Source: Acidobacteria bacterium RIFCSPLOWO2_02_FULL_65_29
GTDB taxonomy: Bacteria; Acidobacteriota; Vicinamibacteria; Vicinamibacterales; CAVVIG01
Assembly (NCBI GenBank): GCA_001767435.1
Contig: MEKT01000157.1
Coordinates: forward strand, 1-32,174
Reading direction: 5' to 3'
DNA length: 32,174 nt
Shown here: positions 1 through 7,618 of the stretch, piece after piece
How positions within the stretch are numbered: position 1 is the stretch's first letter
Layout: every line of letters begins with the position of its first letter
Translations under genes and position numbers: made by a program
The notes under the pieces: model-generated
Databases searched by the model: none
Seen by the model: only the letters and a program-made list of their open reading frames with translations
What the model was told of the DNA's origin: nothing

Positions 1-2
1 CA

Positions 3-335
3 ACCCTCGACGAGCAGCTCCGCCGATACGACGCCGTCATTCACTTGCGAACCCCTCCGCTGCAGCAGGGGTACAACCATCAGAATCCGCTGCGGACTGA
101 ATCCGCGGCCGAGGCGGCGAACGTCGACGTACGTATCGCGCAGGCATGGGAGCGGCACCCTCGACGGTTTGTCGTCGAGCCGTCATCCGACTTCCTCGAT
201 AAAGCTGCTCGCGCAGTCGAGATCTTGCGCGGCGAGATGCCCGAGTGCTGCAAGCGGCATGTCGTTCCAGTGCTTCGTGACCACCCGCAAGGAGATCATG
301 TCGAGCCAGTCGGGCCGAACAGGGACAGTGAGTGA
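3..335 (+). CDS. AAA-type ATP-binding protein, C-terminal part (5' truncated)
   Basis: The frame is open from the left edge of the window (first full codon at 3) and stops with TGA at 333-335, giving about 110 residues. Its composition is that of a real protein: a short strand (YDAVIHLR), a conserved-looking GYNHQNPLRTES block, a helix with DxRIAQAWERHPRR, and a strand ending FVVEPSSDF. This matches the C-terminal part of small P-loop ATPases of the AAA_28 type, where this block follows the Walker motifs; those motifs would lie outside the window. The substrate is unknown. It converges on the next gene with an 8-bp gap. The family call is from memory of the motif pattern; that the frame is coding is more certain than its function. 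Confidence 0.7.
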   Translation, partial: TLDEQLRRYDAVIHLRTPPLQQGYNHQNPLRTESAAEAANVDVRIAQAWERHPRRFVVEPSSDFLDKAARAVEILRGEMPECCKRHVVPVLRDHPQGDHVEPVGPNRDSE

Positions 336-343
336 CATGAGCC

Positions 344-1702
344 CTACGGATTTCTCTTCACAACGCCCTGCTCGACGACGAGCGTCGCGATCGCCTGCGA
401 GAGATCGGGCGGCGTGACACCAGCCAGTTCCACCGGCGGCGGCTCGATCCACACCTGCAGCTTGCCATCGGTCATCAGGAGCGCCGCGCGATCGGCAAGC
501 GGCCCGAACGCTTGCTCCGCTGTCGGCCGAGAAGTTCGGACATCGCGGATGACGACGAGACCGCCGGAGGGAGACGAGGCGGAAATGCGCGAAAGCTCCG
601 CGACGATGACCGCCGAGAGCTCCGCTTCCCGCACGTAGCGTGCGTTGCGCAGTCGATACACGGGCAGAAGCGCCGCAAACGCAACCAGCAGGACAAGGGC
701 CGCTCGCGCCAAGACGCGGGGCGCAACGGACGCCGCCACGCGCTCCGCGAGCGCCGCGACGATGATGGCCATGCCCACGCCGGGCATGACGCCGTAGAGA
801 CTCGAGCGAAGCGGCAGGAGAATCGTCGGCGCGAACCCGAGGGCGATCCACACGACGCCCTTGGCGACCAGGCGCCTGTGATCGGCATCGACGCCGGGAC
901 GCGGCATGCCCGCGGCCAGCCAGAAGACGAGCAGCGCGAGAAGCGGCGTCGTCCCGACGCGGTCGGCATACCCCGAGAGATTCCCCGCGAGCGTCGCCAG
1001 ATCGAACACGTATCTGTACAACGGCGGCGCCGACGCCGGGGTGAAAGCGCCTGAGTCGCTGCGCAAGACCAGCATCACGGCGAACGCCATCCACAGCAGC
1101 CACGTCTCGCGCGCGACGGTCCGGGCCGAATCACGGTGATTGCCGCCGCGTTGGCGGGCGTCGATGAACGCCCAGACCGTGAGGACCGCCGGAAGCATGA
1201 ACGCTTCCTCTTTGGACCCCATCGCCAGCGCCGCGAAAAGCGCTGCGGCGACGCGGTGCCGGAGGGTGAACGCCGACGCGGCGGCCACACCCCACAGCGT
1301 CAGAAGGAGCGCGGTGCGCCCGCTCGTCCACAGCACCGCCATGTTGATGCCCTGGAAATTCAGGGCCCAGAGGAGCGCCGAGGCCGTGGCAGGAAATGAT
1401 GCCAGCCCGAGCGCGCGCAACAGTAAGACGAGCGCGCCCAGGCAGGCATAGAGCATCGCCAGATTGGTGAGCCCGTAGCCGAGCGGCTCGAGGCCGAACA
1501 CCGCGTAATTGAGCGCAAAGCTCACCGACACGACCGGCCTGAAGAACCCCGTCGGGGCCTCGAGCAGTGTCGACCAATCGCGCGACGCCAGAATCCAGCC
1601 GAAGTCGTCTTTGACGAACCCGTGGCCGGCGTCGCACGCGTAGGCGGCGGCGATGAGACAGAGCGCGCCGCACGCAAGCGCACGGGTGAAGAGTCGCGAC
1701 AT
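344..1702 (-). CDS. Polytopic membrane protein, GT-C glycosyltransferase-like
   Basis: A 452-residue product read from ATG at 1702. The frame stays open far upstream, but that part is antisense to the PepSY gene and is not protein-like. The N-terminus is a hydrophobic segment (residues 5-20) followed by a loop with GHGFVKDDFGWI; an acidic pair in the first extracytoplasmic loop is typical of GT-C enzymes that use lipid-linked sugars. About ten further hydrophobic segments follow, then a soluble tail of about 110 residues (VVIRDVRTSRPT, VWIEPPPVEL). Length and layout resemble acidobacterial GT39-like or tetratricopeptide-less TMTC-like proteins. Substrate and acceptor cannot be inferred. It is divergent from the PepSY gene across about 66 bp. 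An SD-like GGAGGG lies about 25 nt upstream of the ATG, too far to be useful. Confidence 0.75.
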   Translation of the reverse strand: MSRLFTRALACGALCLIAAAYACDAGHGFVKDDFGWILASRDWSTLLEAPTGFFRPVVSVSFALNYAVFGLEPLGYGLTNLAMLYACLGALVLLLRALGLASFPATASALLWALNFQGINMAVLWTSGRTALLLTLWGVAAASAFTLRHRVAAALFAALAMGSKEEAFMLPAVLTVWAFIDARQRGGNHRDSARTVARETWLLWMAFAVMLVLRSDSGAFTPASAPPLYRYVFDLATLAGNLSGYADRVGTTPLLALLVFWLAAGMPRPGVDADHRRLVAKGVVWIALGFAPTILLPLRSSLYGVMPGVGMAIIVAALAERVAASVAPRVLARAALVLLVAFAALLPVYRLRNARYVREAELSAVIVAELSRISASSPSGGLVVIRDVRTSRPTAEQAFGPLADRAALLMTDGKLQVWIEPPPVELAGVTPPDLSQAIATLVVEQGVVKRNP

Positions 1703-1768
1703 CGAGGGGGCTAGAATAATTGCAATGACCCTCCATCGTCGACCGCGTCCAGGGCTGAGTTTCCCGTG

Positions 1769-3229
1769 ATGGCGTGGTTCCGCAAGTGGCTGATCCTCGG
1801 GCACCGCTGGCTCGGCATCGCGCTCGCGTTGCTGTTCCTGATGTGGTTCGTATCGGGCATCGCGATGATCTACGCGCGCGACATGCCCCGGCTGACGCCG
1901 GAGACGCGGCTCGCGCGCCTGCCAGCCCTCGATCTGTTGCGTGTGCGGGTCTCCGCCTGGCAGGCCGCCGAGCGCGCGGGGCTCGCCAGGAGTCCGGTGC
2001 GCGTGATGCTCCTGACGGTCCAGGATCGTCCCGCGTATCGTTTCGGTGGCGTGCAGCCGACGACGGTGTTCGCAGACACCGGCGAGCTGATGTCCCCGGC
2101 CAGCGAGCGAGACAGCGTGGCGATCGCCACTCGGTTCATGGGCGTATCGCCTCCAGCGCTTCGGTACGTCCGCCAACTGGACCGAGCCGACCAGTGGACG
2201 ATCGCCGAGCGCCGGCGGCTCCCGCTGCACAAGATCGCCGTCGACGACGCGGCGCGAACGGAGCTGTACGTGTCGGCCGGGCTCGGCGAGGTCGTGGTCC
2301 AGACGACGCGTGCGAGCCGCGCGCTCGCGTGGGTGGCGGCCATTCCCCACTGGCTGTATTTCGCGCCGCTGCGCCTGAACGACGCCGTGTGGCGGCAGGT
2401 GATCCTGTGGACGTCGGGTCTCGGCGCGATGTCGGTCGCCATCGGCCTCGTCCTCGCGGTCACGCAGTTCAGGGTGGCCTACGCCAGGTTGATGCGCTGG
2501 CATTACGTGTCGGGCGTCGCGTTCGGTGTGTTGACGCTGACGTGGGTGTTCAGCGGGCTCTTGTCGATGGAGCCGTTGAACTGGGCGGCGAGCGAACGGC
2601 CCGGGCCATCGATCGCCCCCGCGCTCGGCGGCGGCGCGCTGGACGTGTCGTCGTTCCCACCCATCGACGCGACCGCCTGGACGAGGGCGCTCGCCGGGCG
2701 CCGCGCCAAGGAAATCGACTTCAGGTGGATCCGAGGCGCGCCGTGGTTCGTCGCGCGGGGCGCCGCGGCCGAGCCGCTGCTCGTCCGGGCGCAGCCACTC
2801 GAGATCCGCGGCGAGCCGTTCAACACGCGAGGCATCGTGGACAGCGTCGCCGCGGCAAACCGTGACTGGGCGATCGTCGACGCCGACGTGATCTCGTCGT
2901 ACGACGCGTACTACTACGATCGCGACCGGCGGGCGCCGCTGCCCGCGCTTCGAATCCGGTTCGACGATCCCGACCGGACATGGGCGTACCTCGATCCGCG
3001 GATGAACGAGGTTGTCGCGCGGCTCACGCGGCGGCAGCGCGTCGAGCGGTGGCTCTACCACGGCCTGCACAGCCTCGACTTCTCGTTCTGGTACTACAGC
3101 CGCGCGTGGGACGTCGGCATGATCGCGCTGCTTTCGGGAGGCGCAATGCTCAGCGCGATCGGCGTGCTGATTGGCTGGAGACGAGTGCGGCGGAATTTGA
3201 GATCGTCCTCTACTGGAGCATGCCGATGA
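1769..3229 (+). CDS. PepSY-associated four-helix membrane protein
   Basis: The product has 486 residues from ATG 1769 (an in-frame GTG at 1766 is the alternative). It shows a PepSY/PiuB-type layout: TM1 at residues 8-30 (GHRWLGIALALLFLMWFVSG), a long periplasmic part, TM2 near 200-230, TM3 near 245-270 (RWHYVSGVAFGVLTLTWVFSG), a second periplasmic PepSY-like part, and TM4 near 450-475. Histidines sit at the helix ends (GHRW, PHWLYF, RWHYVSG, LYHGLHSL), as in members thought to bind haem or move electrons. Family members are linked to iron uptake and periplasmic redox reactions; the role here is inferred. The last 20 bp overlap the 3' end of the convergent DUF6644-like gene. Confidence 0.85.
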   Translation: MAWFRKWLILGHRWLGIALALLFLMWFVSGIAMIYARDMPRLTPETRLARLPALDLLRVRVSAWQAAERAGLARSPVRVMLLTVQDRPAYRFGGVQPTTVFADTGELMSPASERDSVAIATRFMGVSPPALRYVRQLDRADQWTIAERRRLPLHKIAVDDAARTELYVSAGLGEVVVQTTRASRALAWVAAIPHWLYFAPLRLNDAVWRQVILWTSGLGAMSVAIGLVLAVTQFRVAYARLMRWHYVSGVAFGVLTLTWVFSGLLSMEPLNWAASERPGPSIAPALGGGALDVSSFPPIDATAWTRALAGRRAKEIDFRWIRGAPWFVARGAAAEPLLVRAQPLEIRGEPFNTRGIVDSVAAANRDWAIVDADVISSYDAYYYDRDRRAPLPALRIRFDDPDRTWAYLDPRMNEVVARLTRRQRVERWLYHGLHSLDFSFWYYSRAWDVGMIALLSGGAMLSAIGVLIGWRRVRRNLRSSSTGACR

Positions 3230-3686
3230 GCCGTCCCTGCACGGCGATCATCACCCAGACGGCGATCGAGATCAGTCCCACGACCTTGCCCCAGACCGGG
3301 CCCAGCCGTGTTTCGTCCGCTTGCGTGACCTTGCGACGCACGGTGAGCGTGAAGGCCAATGCGAACAGGACGAGGTACATCTTGAGCCAGAACTGGTCGC
3401 TGTAATACGCCTTCATCGGGGTGGCCAGGAGCTGAAGGAGTCCCGTGGCGAGCATCGCCAGGAATCCGCCGATGAGCCACGGCTGGGCGTCGAGCGCCAC
3501 CTGGGCAAGCGGCTGCTCCCTGATCCCGCGTCCGAGCAGACGCAGGTCGACCATCAGCACCGCGCCCAGGAACACGGTCAGCGAGAGGAGGTGCGCGACG
3601 TTGACCGCCGCCACGAAATACCCGGACTCGTCGACCGCGACGCCGAACCGGAGGCTCTCGAGCCACTGGAAAAACGGAAGCAGCAT
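3210..3686 (-). CDS. DUF6644-like four-helix membrane protein (copy 2)
   Basis: A 158-residue product from ATG 3686. An upstream in-frame extension is possible but would overlap the preceding gene and does not look coding. Four or five hydrophobic segments are visible. The first region (WLESLRFGVAVDESGYFVAAVNVAHLLSL) leads into GAVLMVDLRLLG, the hallmark of this family. The middle has WLKMYLVLFALAF and the end has WVMIAVQGRLIG. It is a clear paralogue of the gene directly upstream, 8 bp away on the same strand. The function of the family is not established; similar proteins sit near cytochrome or redox membrane genes, which fits the PepSY gene next door. The 3' end overlaps the PepSY gene by 20 bp. 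Confidence 0.8.
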   Translation of the reverse strand: MLLPFFQWLESLRFGVAVDESGYFVAAVNVAHLLSLTVFLGAVLMVDLRLLGRGIREQPLAQVALDAQPWLIGGFLAMLATGLLQLLATPMKAYYSDQFWLKMYLVLFALAFTLTVRRKVTQADETRLGPVWGKVVGLISIAVWVMIAVQGRLIGMLQ

Positions 3687-3694
3687 GGGGCGAC

Positions 3695-4198
3695 CTACTC
3701 GAACGTCATCCAGTTGTAGGCGGTGATTCGTCCGAACACCACGACGCCCGCCCAGAGGACGAGAGAGAGGGCGCCAGCCAGTCTGGCGCCCAGGGGCACC
3801 CTTTGACTCGAATCCCACGCGGCGACGGTCCGATACGTGGTCAGGTGAAACACGAGGGCGTTCACGCCGGCCGCAACCATCAAGGCCATCTTCAGCCAGA
3901 AGAAGACCTTGCCGTAGTACCGCGTCGGCTGGCCGTACAGCAGCACGAATCCGCTGACGGAGGCGAGCCCCATGGTGAACATCTGCCAGGGGAACAGCTG
4001 TTTCTGGACCTGAGACAGCGCCGTCCGCCTGTAGGCGATCCCCAGCAGACGCAGGTCCATCATGACGATCAGCCCGGCGAACAGCGCCATGCTCACCGCG
4101 TGAAACGTCAGCAGGTAGGGATAACCGTAGATCGACTCACGGATGGCGACGCTCGAGGGGAACTCGTTGACCCACTCGAACCAGCTACGCAGCGACAC
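3695..4198 (-). CDS. DUF6644-like four-helix membrane protein (copy 1)
   Basis: A 167-residue product starting at GTG 4198 (SLRSWFEWVNEFPSSVAIRE). It has the same plan as its downstream paralogue: an amphipathic N-terminus, a histidine-bearing first helix (YLLTFHAVSMALFAGLIV), the MMDLRLLG signature at the end of that helix, FFWLKMALMVAAGVNALVFHL in the third segment, and LVLWAGVVVFGRITAY near the C-terminus. The conserved histidines could be haem ligands, but that is inference. No strong SD is present; a GAGG lies about 12 nt upstream. It probably forms a two-gene transcription unit with copy 2. The dispersed repeat at 4224-4413 lies just upstream, so the promoter would be within or beyond that repeat. 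Confidence 0.8.
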   Translation of the reverse strand: MSLRSWFEWVNEFPSSVAIRESIYGYPYLLTFHAVSMALFAGLIVMMDLRLLGIAYRRTALSQVQKQLFPWQMFTMGLASVSGFVLLYGQPTRYYGKVFFWLKMALMVAAGVNALVFHLTTYRTVAAWDSSQRVPLGARLAGALSLVLWAGVVVFGRITAYNWMTFE

Positions 4199-4223
4199 TA
4201 GGCGCTCGCCTCGCTTCTTATTA

Positions 4224-4413
4224 ACGTGGGGCTCCGCCCCACACCCCGGCTCGGTCGCTTGCGCCCTTCGACTGGCTCAGGGCGCCCCGAGCATCGTCGA
4301 GGGGCGGGGACCCCTACGCCCCGCGCCGCTCCCTCGCAGGCGCGCCGTGCGCGCCTCGCCCGCTATGCGGTACGAGGACAACATTCTCGTTTCGACCAGC
4401 ATAACGGGCCAAC
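4224..4413. repeat. Dispersed two-hairpin element, copy A (with about 43-bp insert)
   Basis: About 190 bp, nearly identical to 24328-24475 apart from an extra block of about 43 bp at 4264-4306 that starts CCTTCGACTGGCTCAGGG. The left end is a perfect hairpin (GTGGGGC-TCC-GCCCCAC, 4226-4242). The right end pairs CCCGCTATGC with GCATAACGGG (one mismatch) around an inner ACGAG/CTCGT pair. Open frames across it on both strands are low-complexity and not credible genes. It separates the minus-strand haem-protein genes from the DUF6644-like pair. No transposase gene and no convincing target-site duplication were seen, so its mobility is unknown. Confidence 0.85.
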
Positions 4414-4449
4414 TTCTAACTTCAGGTGGCCGGCTTTCTTGGCAACCTG

Positions 4450-4950
4450 CTAAGGCGTGCAGCGCGGCGGCGCGTCGCGGTACTTCGTGTGGCAGTTCTC
4501 GCATGCGCCCGCGACATCGTTGGTGGTTTCGCTCGCGAGGTCGCGGTTCTTGGCCTGCGCGGCCTTGAGCATGGCCTGCGAGGCCTTGCGGAGGTCCTCG
4601 ACAAACGGCGCCCAATCCTTTTGATTCACCGGGACCGGACGGCCGTTCTCGCAAGTGCGTCCGGGCACCATGAGCAGGCGCGCCGACTCATTGAGCGCAA
4701 TGGCGGCGTTCTCGACCACCTGCCAACCCGTGTAGATCCCGGAGAAGCTCGCGCTCGCGCCGCTGCCCTCTTCCTTCTTCCCAAACGTGTCGGGATCCTT
4801 CGACTGGACGTCGAACAGGATGTTGGAGTTGGGGAAGAGGATCCCGCGCATCACCTGCGCGAGGCTCCCGACCGGCTTCTGGGTGGGGGCCTGCGCGGCG
4901 GACGCGATCGTCAAGACAAACAGCGCGCACACAACCGTAAAGACTCGCAT
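4450..4950 (-). CDS. Small periplasmic protein with one C-terminal haem motif (A)
   Basis: A 166-residue product from ATG 4950. That start is chosen because AGGAGG lies 8 nt upstream; the in-frame GTG at 4959 overlaps this SD. Residues 1-20 form a Sec signal peptide ending AAQA. The mature part is mostly helical, and near the C-terminus ENCHTKYRDAP carries the only CxxCH. A single C-terminal CxxCH on a helical domain of about 140 residues is the plan of cytochrome c'-type proteins. It is paralogous in layout to the product of 5029-5499, encoded just upstream on the same strand. A likely role is electron transfer or gas/redox sensing in the periplasm. The electron partner is not encoded in an obvious way, though the nearby PepSY and DUF6644-like proteins are candidates. 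Confidence 0.8.
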   Translation of the reverse strand: MRVFTVVCALFVLTIASAAQAPTQKPVGSLAQVMRGILFPNSNILFDVQSKDPDTFGKKEEGSGASASFSGIYTGWQVVENAAIALNESARLLMVPGRTCENGRPVPVNQKDWAPFVEDLRKASQAMLKAAQAKNRDLASETTNDVAGACENCHTKYRDAPPRCTP

Positions 4951-4994
4951 GTCCTTCACCTCCTTGGTAAACGAAGCTTAGTCTCAAACCGACG

Positions 4995-5030
4995 AAAAAA
5001 ACGAAGTCTCTGGGTCGAAGAAGCTTCGTT
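4995..5030 (-). terminator. Intrinsic terminator after haem-protein gene B, with a competing hairpin
   Basis: On the minus strand AACGAAG (5030-5024) pairs with CTTCGTT (5006-5000), with an inner TCT/AGA pair, and is followed by a T-run (A-run 4995-5001 on the plus strand). The stop codon of the upstream gene (5029-5031) overlaps the first arm. A second complement, AAGCTTCGTT (minus strand, 4979-4970), pairs perfectly over 10 bp with the same first arm and would compete with the terminator. Confidence 0.75.
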
Positions 5031-5499
5031 ACTTGGCGTTGACGATTTCGTCGATGTACTTCTGGTGGCAGTTCGTGCAGGCGACGTAGACCTCCCCTCC
5101 CGCGTCGAAGAGCTTCTGGACGTCTTTCGCATCGGCGGCACGCCACGCGGCGGTTCCCGTGTCGACGAGCTCTCGAGAACGCTGCATCCACTCGCCTCCG
5201 TCCTTCGCGCGAGGCGCCATCATCAGCAGGTTGCCCGCTTCGGTGAGGGCGATCGCGTCATTGCGCACGGCCGCCCATTCTTCGTCGTTCTTGGGCTTGC
5301 GTTCCTCCTCGCCCTGAGCCGTCACGATCCACCCCGTGGCGTCCCAGATCTCGTCGGCGGCGGGATCGATCACGGCGTTCATGAGCTGTTTGACGTCGGC
5401 CACCGGTTTGAACGGGGGCGGTTCTGGCCCCCCGGTGCAGGCAGCGCCCGCGAGGATGGCGATCGTCACAAGCTGGAGCGTCGTGCGCCTGGCCTTCAT
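5029..5499 (-). CDS. Small exported protein with one C-terminal haem motif (B)
   Basis: A 156-residue product from ATG 5499, with GGAGAAGG about 7 nt upstream. The frame remains open far upstream, but that part is antisense to the secreted-protein gene. The N-terminus is a signal sequence with a cysteine after AGAA (LAGAACTGG), so it may be a lipoprotein although the lipobox is not ideal. The mature part is helical and charged, with the single haem motif near the C-terminus (ACTNCHQKYIDEI), as in cytochrome c'-like proteins. It is the first gene of a pair with the 4450-4950 gene and is divergent from the secreted-protein run starting at 5569. The 3' end forms part of an intrinsic terminator. 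Confidence 0.8.
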   Translation of the reverse strand: MKARRTTLQLVTIAILAGAACTGGPEPPPFKPVADVKQLMNAVIDPAADEIWDATGWIVTAQGEEERKPKNDEEWAAVRNDAIALTEAGNLLMMAPRAKDGGEWMQRSRELVDTGTAAWRAADAKDVQKLFDAGGEVYVACTNCHQKYIDEIVNAK

Positions 5500-5512
5500 C
5501 CCGTCCTTCTCC

Positions 5513-5540
5513 TTGACATTGGATTCAATTCCCGTATATT
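5513..5540 (+). promoter_or_regulatory. Sigma70-type promoter for the 5569 gene
   Basis: TTGACA at 5513-5518, a 16-bp spacer, then TATATT at 5535-5540. Transcription would start near 5547, about 20 nt before the ATG at 5569, which leaves room for the GGAGGGG SD at 5553-5559. It is the closest consensus promoter in the window. It lies in the divergent gap between the haem-protein gene and the secreted-protein run. Confidence 0.7.
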
Positions 5541-5568
5541 CGACCATCGGTTGGAGGGGTTTGTCAAA

Positions 5569-6441
5569 ATGCGAAAAAGGCTTAGCGGCGTCCTGGTCGC
5601 GATGGCGGCGACCGCCGTCGGCGCAACCTTTGCTCTGAATGCGGTGCCAACGGCCGGACAAGCGCCGGCCGCCTATCGCGCGCCCCGCGGGCAGGACGGT
5701 CATCCCGACTTGAATGGGATCTGGCAGGCGTTGAACACCGCGAACTACGATCTCGAAGCGCACGTCGCCAGACCGGCCATGGCGCTCAGGCCAGGCCCGT
5801 ATGGACCGCTGCCGGCGGCGCCGGTGCTCGCGCTCGGCGCGGTCGGCGCGGTGCCCGGCGGTCTGGGCATCGTCGATGGCGGCGAGATTCCGTACAAGCC
5901 GGAGATGCTCGCCAAGAAGAAAGAGAACCAGGAGAAATGGCTCGAGCGCGATCCGGAGATCAAGTGCTATCTGCCGGGCATCCCGCGCGCGACCTACATG
6001 CCGTTTCCGTTTCAGATCTTCCACAGCTCCAAGGCGATTTTCTTCGCGTACGAGTACGCGGGCGCCGTCCGCAACATCTACTTGAAGGATCCCGGGCCGG
6101 CGCCCGTCGATTCGTGGATGGGACAAGCGGTGGGCAGATGGGAAGGCGAGACGCTCGTCATCGACAGCACCGGCTTCAACGACCAGTCCTGGTTCGACCG
6201 CGCCGGCAACTTCCACAGCGACAAGCTCCATGTCGTCGAACGGTTTACGCGGACCGCGCCTGACCACCTCCTCTACGAGGCGACCATTGAAGATCCCGAC
6301 GTGTTCACGCGGCCGTGGAAGATCAGCATGCCGCTCTACCGGCGGGTCGAGCGGAACGCGCAGCTGATGGAGTTCAAGTGCGTCGAGTTCGTCGAGGAGC
6401 TGATGTACGGCCAGTGGCGAAAGAACCCGCTTCCCCGGTAA
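5569..6441 (+). CDS. Conserved secreted protein, acidobacterial 'HPDLNGIW' type (1)
   Basis: A 290-residue product from ATG 5569; GGAGGGG lies about 9 nt upstream. Residues 1-28 form a Sec signal peptide (VAMAATAVGATFALNAVPTAGQA). The mature protein begins with GQDGHPDLNGIWQALN, a short block that recurs in large paralogous sets in acidobacterial genomes. Later parts include CYLPGIPRATYMPFPFQI, RWEGETLVIDSTGFND and LHVVERFTR, which also occur in the next gene (RYEGDALVIETTNF, LKVTERFWR), so the two are paralogues. The fold and activity are not known to me. It is first in a plus-strand run with the 6465 and 7619 genes behind a good promoter. Confidence 0.85.
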   Translation: MRKRLSGVLVAMAATAVGATFALNAVPTAGQAPAAYRAPRGQDGHPDLNGIWQALNTANYDLEAHVARPAMALRPGPYGPLPAAPVLALGAVGAVPGGLGIVDGGEIPYKPEMLAKKKENQEKWLERDPEIKCYLPGIPRATYMPFPFQIFHSSKAIFFAYEYAGAVRNIYLKDPGPAPVDSWMGQAVGRWEGETLVIDSTGFNDQSWFDRAGNFHSDKLHVVERFTRTAPDHLLYEATIEDPDVFTRPWKISMPLYRRVERNAQLMEFKCVEFVEELMYGQWRKNPLPR

Positions 6442-6464
6442 AATAGGGGGCCTTGGAGGGTCTG

Positions 6465-7571
6465 ATGCGTGCTCGAGTCCTGGCCGTTTTTGGCGCCCTG
6501 GTGGTCGCGGCGGCGGGGGCGTCGCTGCTGACCGTATCGGTCGCCGGCCAGACGCCGGCCGCTGCGGCGAAAACGGCCAAGCCCGCCGCGGCGAAGTTCC
6601 GGACGCCTGAAGGTTATCCGGACTTGCAGGGGCTGTACAACACCGCGACGCTGACGCCGCTCGAGCGGGCCGATCCCGCCAAGCTGGTGATGACCGACGC
6701 CGAAGCGGCGGCCATCGAGCGGACCGAGGCGACGCGCATCGAGCGCGCGGCCCGGCCAAGCGACGGCGGGCGCGATGCGCCGCCCGTCGGCGGCGACGGA
6801 TCGACCGGCGCGGCCGGCAACGTCGGCGGCTACAACAACTTCTGGATCGACCGGGGCACGTCGGTCATCACGGTTGACGGCCAGCGCCGGACCTCGCTCG
6901 TGGTCGACCCGCCCAGCGGGCGCGTGCCCCAGGTGAGGGCCGAGGCCATGCGAAGAAACGCGGCCGCGGTTCGTGCGGCACCGACCTCCGACGCTCCGGA
7001 AAACCTCGAGACAACCGCACGCGGCGCGTACGACAACCCGGAGCAGCGGCCGCTCGGCGAGCGGTGCATCCTGGGATTCGGATCGACGTCGGGGCCGCCC
7101 TCGCTGCCGGTGCTCTACAACAACTTCAAGCAGATCGTGCAGACGAAGGATCACGTGATGATCCTCGTGGAGATGAATCACGACGCGCGCATCATTCCGC
7201 TCAACAAGCCTCACGCGCCCGCCAGCATCCGCAAGTGGATCGGCGACTCGGTGGCGCGCTACGAGGGTGACGCGCTCGTCATCGAAACGACCAACTTCAC
7301 CAACAAGACGCGGTTCCGCGGCGCCTCGGACAACCTGAAGGTCACCGAGCGGTTCTGGCGCGCCGACGAGAAAACGATCATGTACCGGTTCACGGTCGAG
7401 GATCCGACCACGTGGGCGACGCCGTGGACGGGAGAGTATCCGTGGGTGGCGGCCGAGGCCGACGACCGGCTCTACGAGTACGCGTGCCACGAAGGCAACT
7501 ACGCGCTCGGCGACATCCTGCGCGGCGAACGGTTGCTCGAAGCCGAAGCGGCGGCGGTCCAGAAGAAGTAG
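6465..7571 (+). CDS. Conserved secreted protein, acidobacterial 'HPDLNGIW' type (2)
   Basis: A 368-residue product from ATG 6465, with GGAGGG only 4 nt upstream; an in-frame TTG at 6453 is less likely. The signal peptide spans residues 1-29 and ends AGQ. It is a longer paralogue of the preceding product: YPDLQGLYNTATLTPLER replaces the DLNGIW block, and an extra Ala/Arg-rich segment of about 100 residues (70-170) follows. The shared core returns with CILGFGSTSGPPSLP, HDARIIPLNKPHAP, RYEGDALVIETTNF and VTERFWR. The C-terminus (YEYACHEGNYALGDILRG) resembles the first gene's end (EFKCVEFVEELM). The gap to the previous stop is 23 bp, so one operon is likely. Function unknown. Confidence 0.85.
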   Translation: MRARVLAVFGALVVAAAGASLLTVSVAGQTPAAAAKTAKPAAAKFRTPEGYPDLQGLYNTATLTPLERADPAKLVMTDAEAAAIERTEATRIERAARPSDGGRDAPPVGGDGSTGAAGNVGGYNNFWIDRGTSVITVDGQRRTSLVVDPPSGRVPQVRAEAMRRNAAAVRAAPTSDAPENLETTARGAYDNPEQRPLGERCILGFGSTSGPPSLPVLYNNFKQIVQTKDHVMILVEMNHDARIIPLNKPHAPASIRKWIGDSVARYEGDALVIETTNFTNKTRFRGASDNLKVTERFWRADEKTIMYRFTVEDPTTWATPWTGEYPWVAAEADDRLYEYACHEGNYALGDILRGERLLEAEAAAVQKK

Positions 7572-7618
7572 AGGTCGAACGGGAGTCGGTGTAGCTCAGA
7601 AAGCAGGGCGAGGGAGAC

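Noticed and set aside
183-1103. Long minus-strand frame antisense to the ATPase end and out of phase with the membrane protein
   Set aside because: Arg/Gly-rich composition without domains; it overlaps a frame with clear transmembrane segments.
1703-3070. N-terminal extension of the GT-C-like membrane protein by 456 residues
   Set aside because: It is antisense to the PepSY gene and Arg/His/Pro-rich; the start at 1702 gives a normal membrane protein.
4426-5568. N-terminal extension of the first secreted protein
   Set aside because: It is antisense to both haem-protein genes; a promoter, an SD and a signal peptide all support the start at 5569.
7585-7618. tRNA-like GTAGCTCAG word before the DUF6152 gene
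   Set aside because: No cloverleaf can be formed around it; it lies in a short operon gap with an SD.
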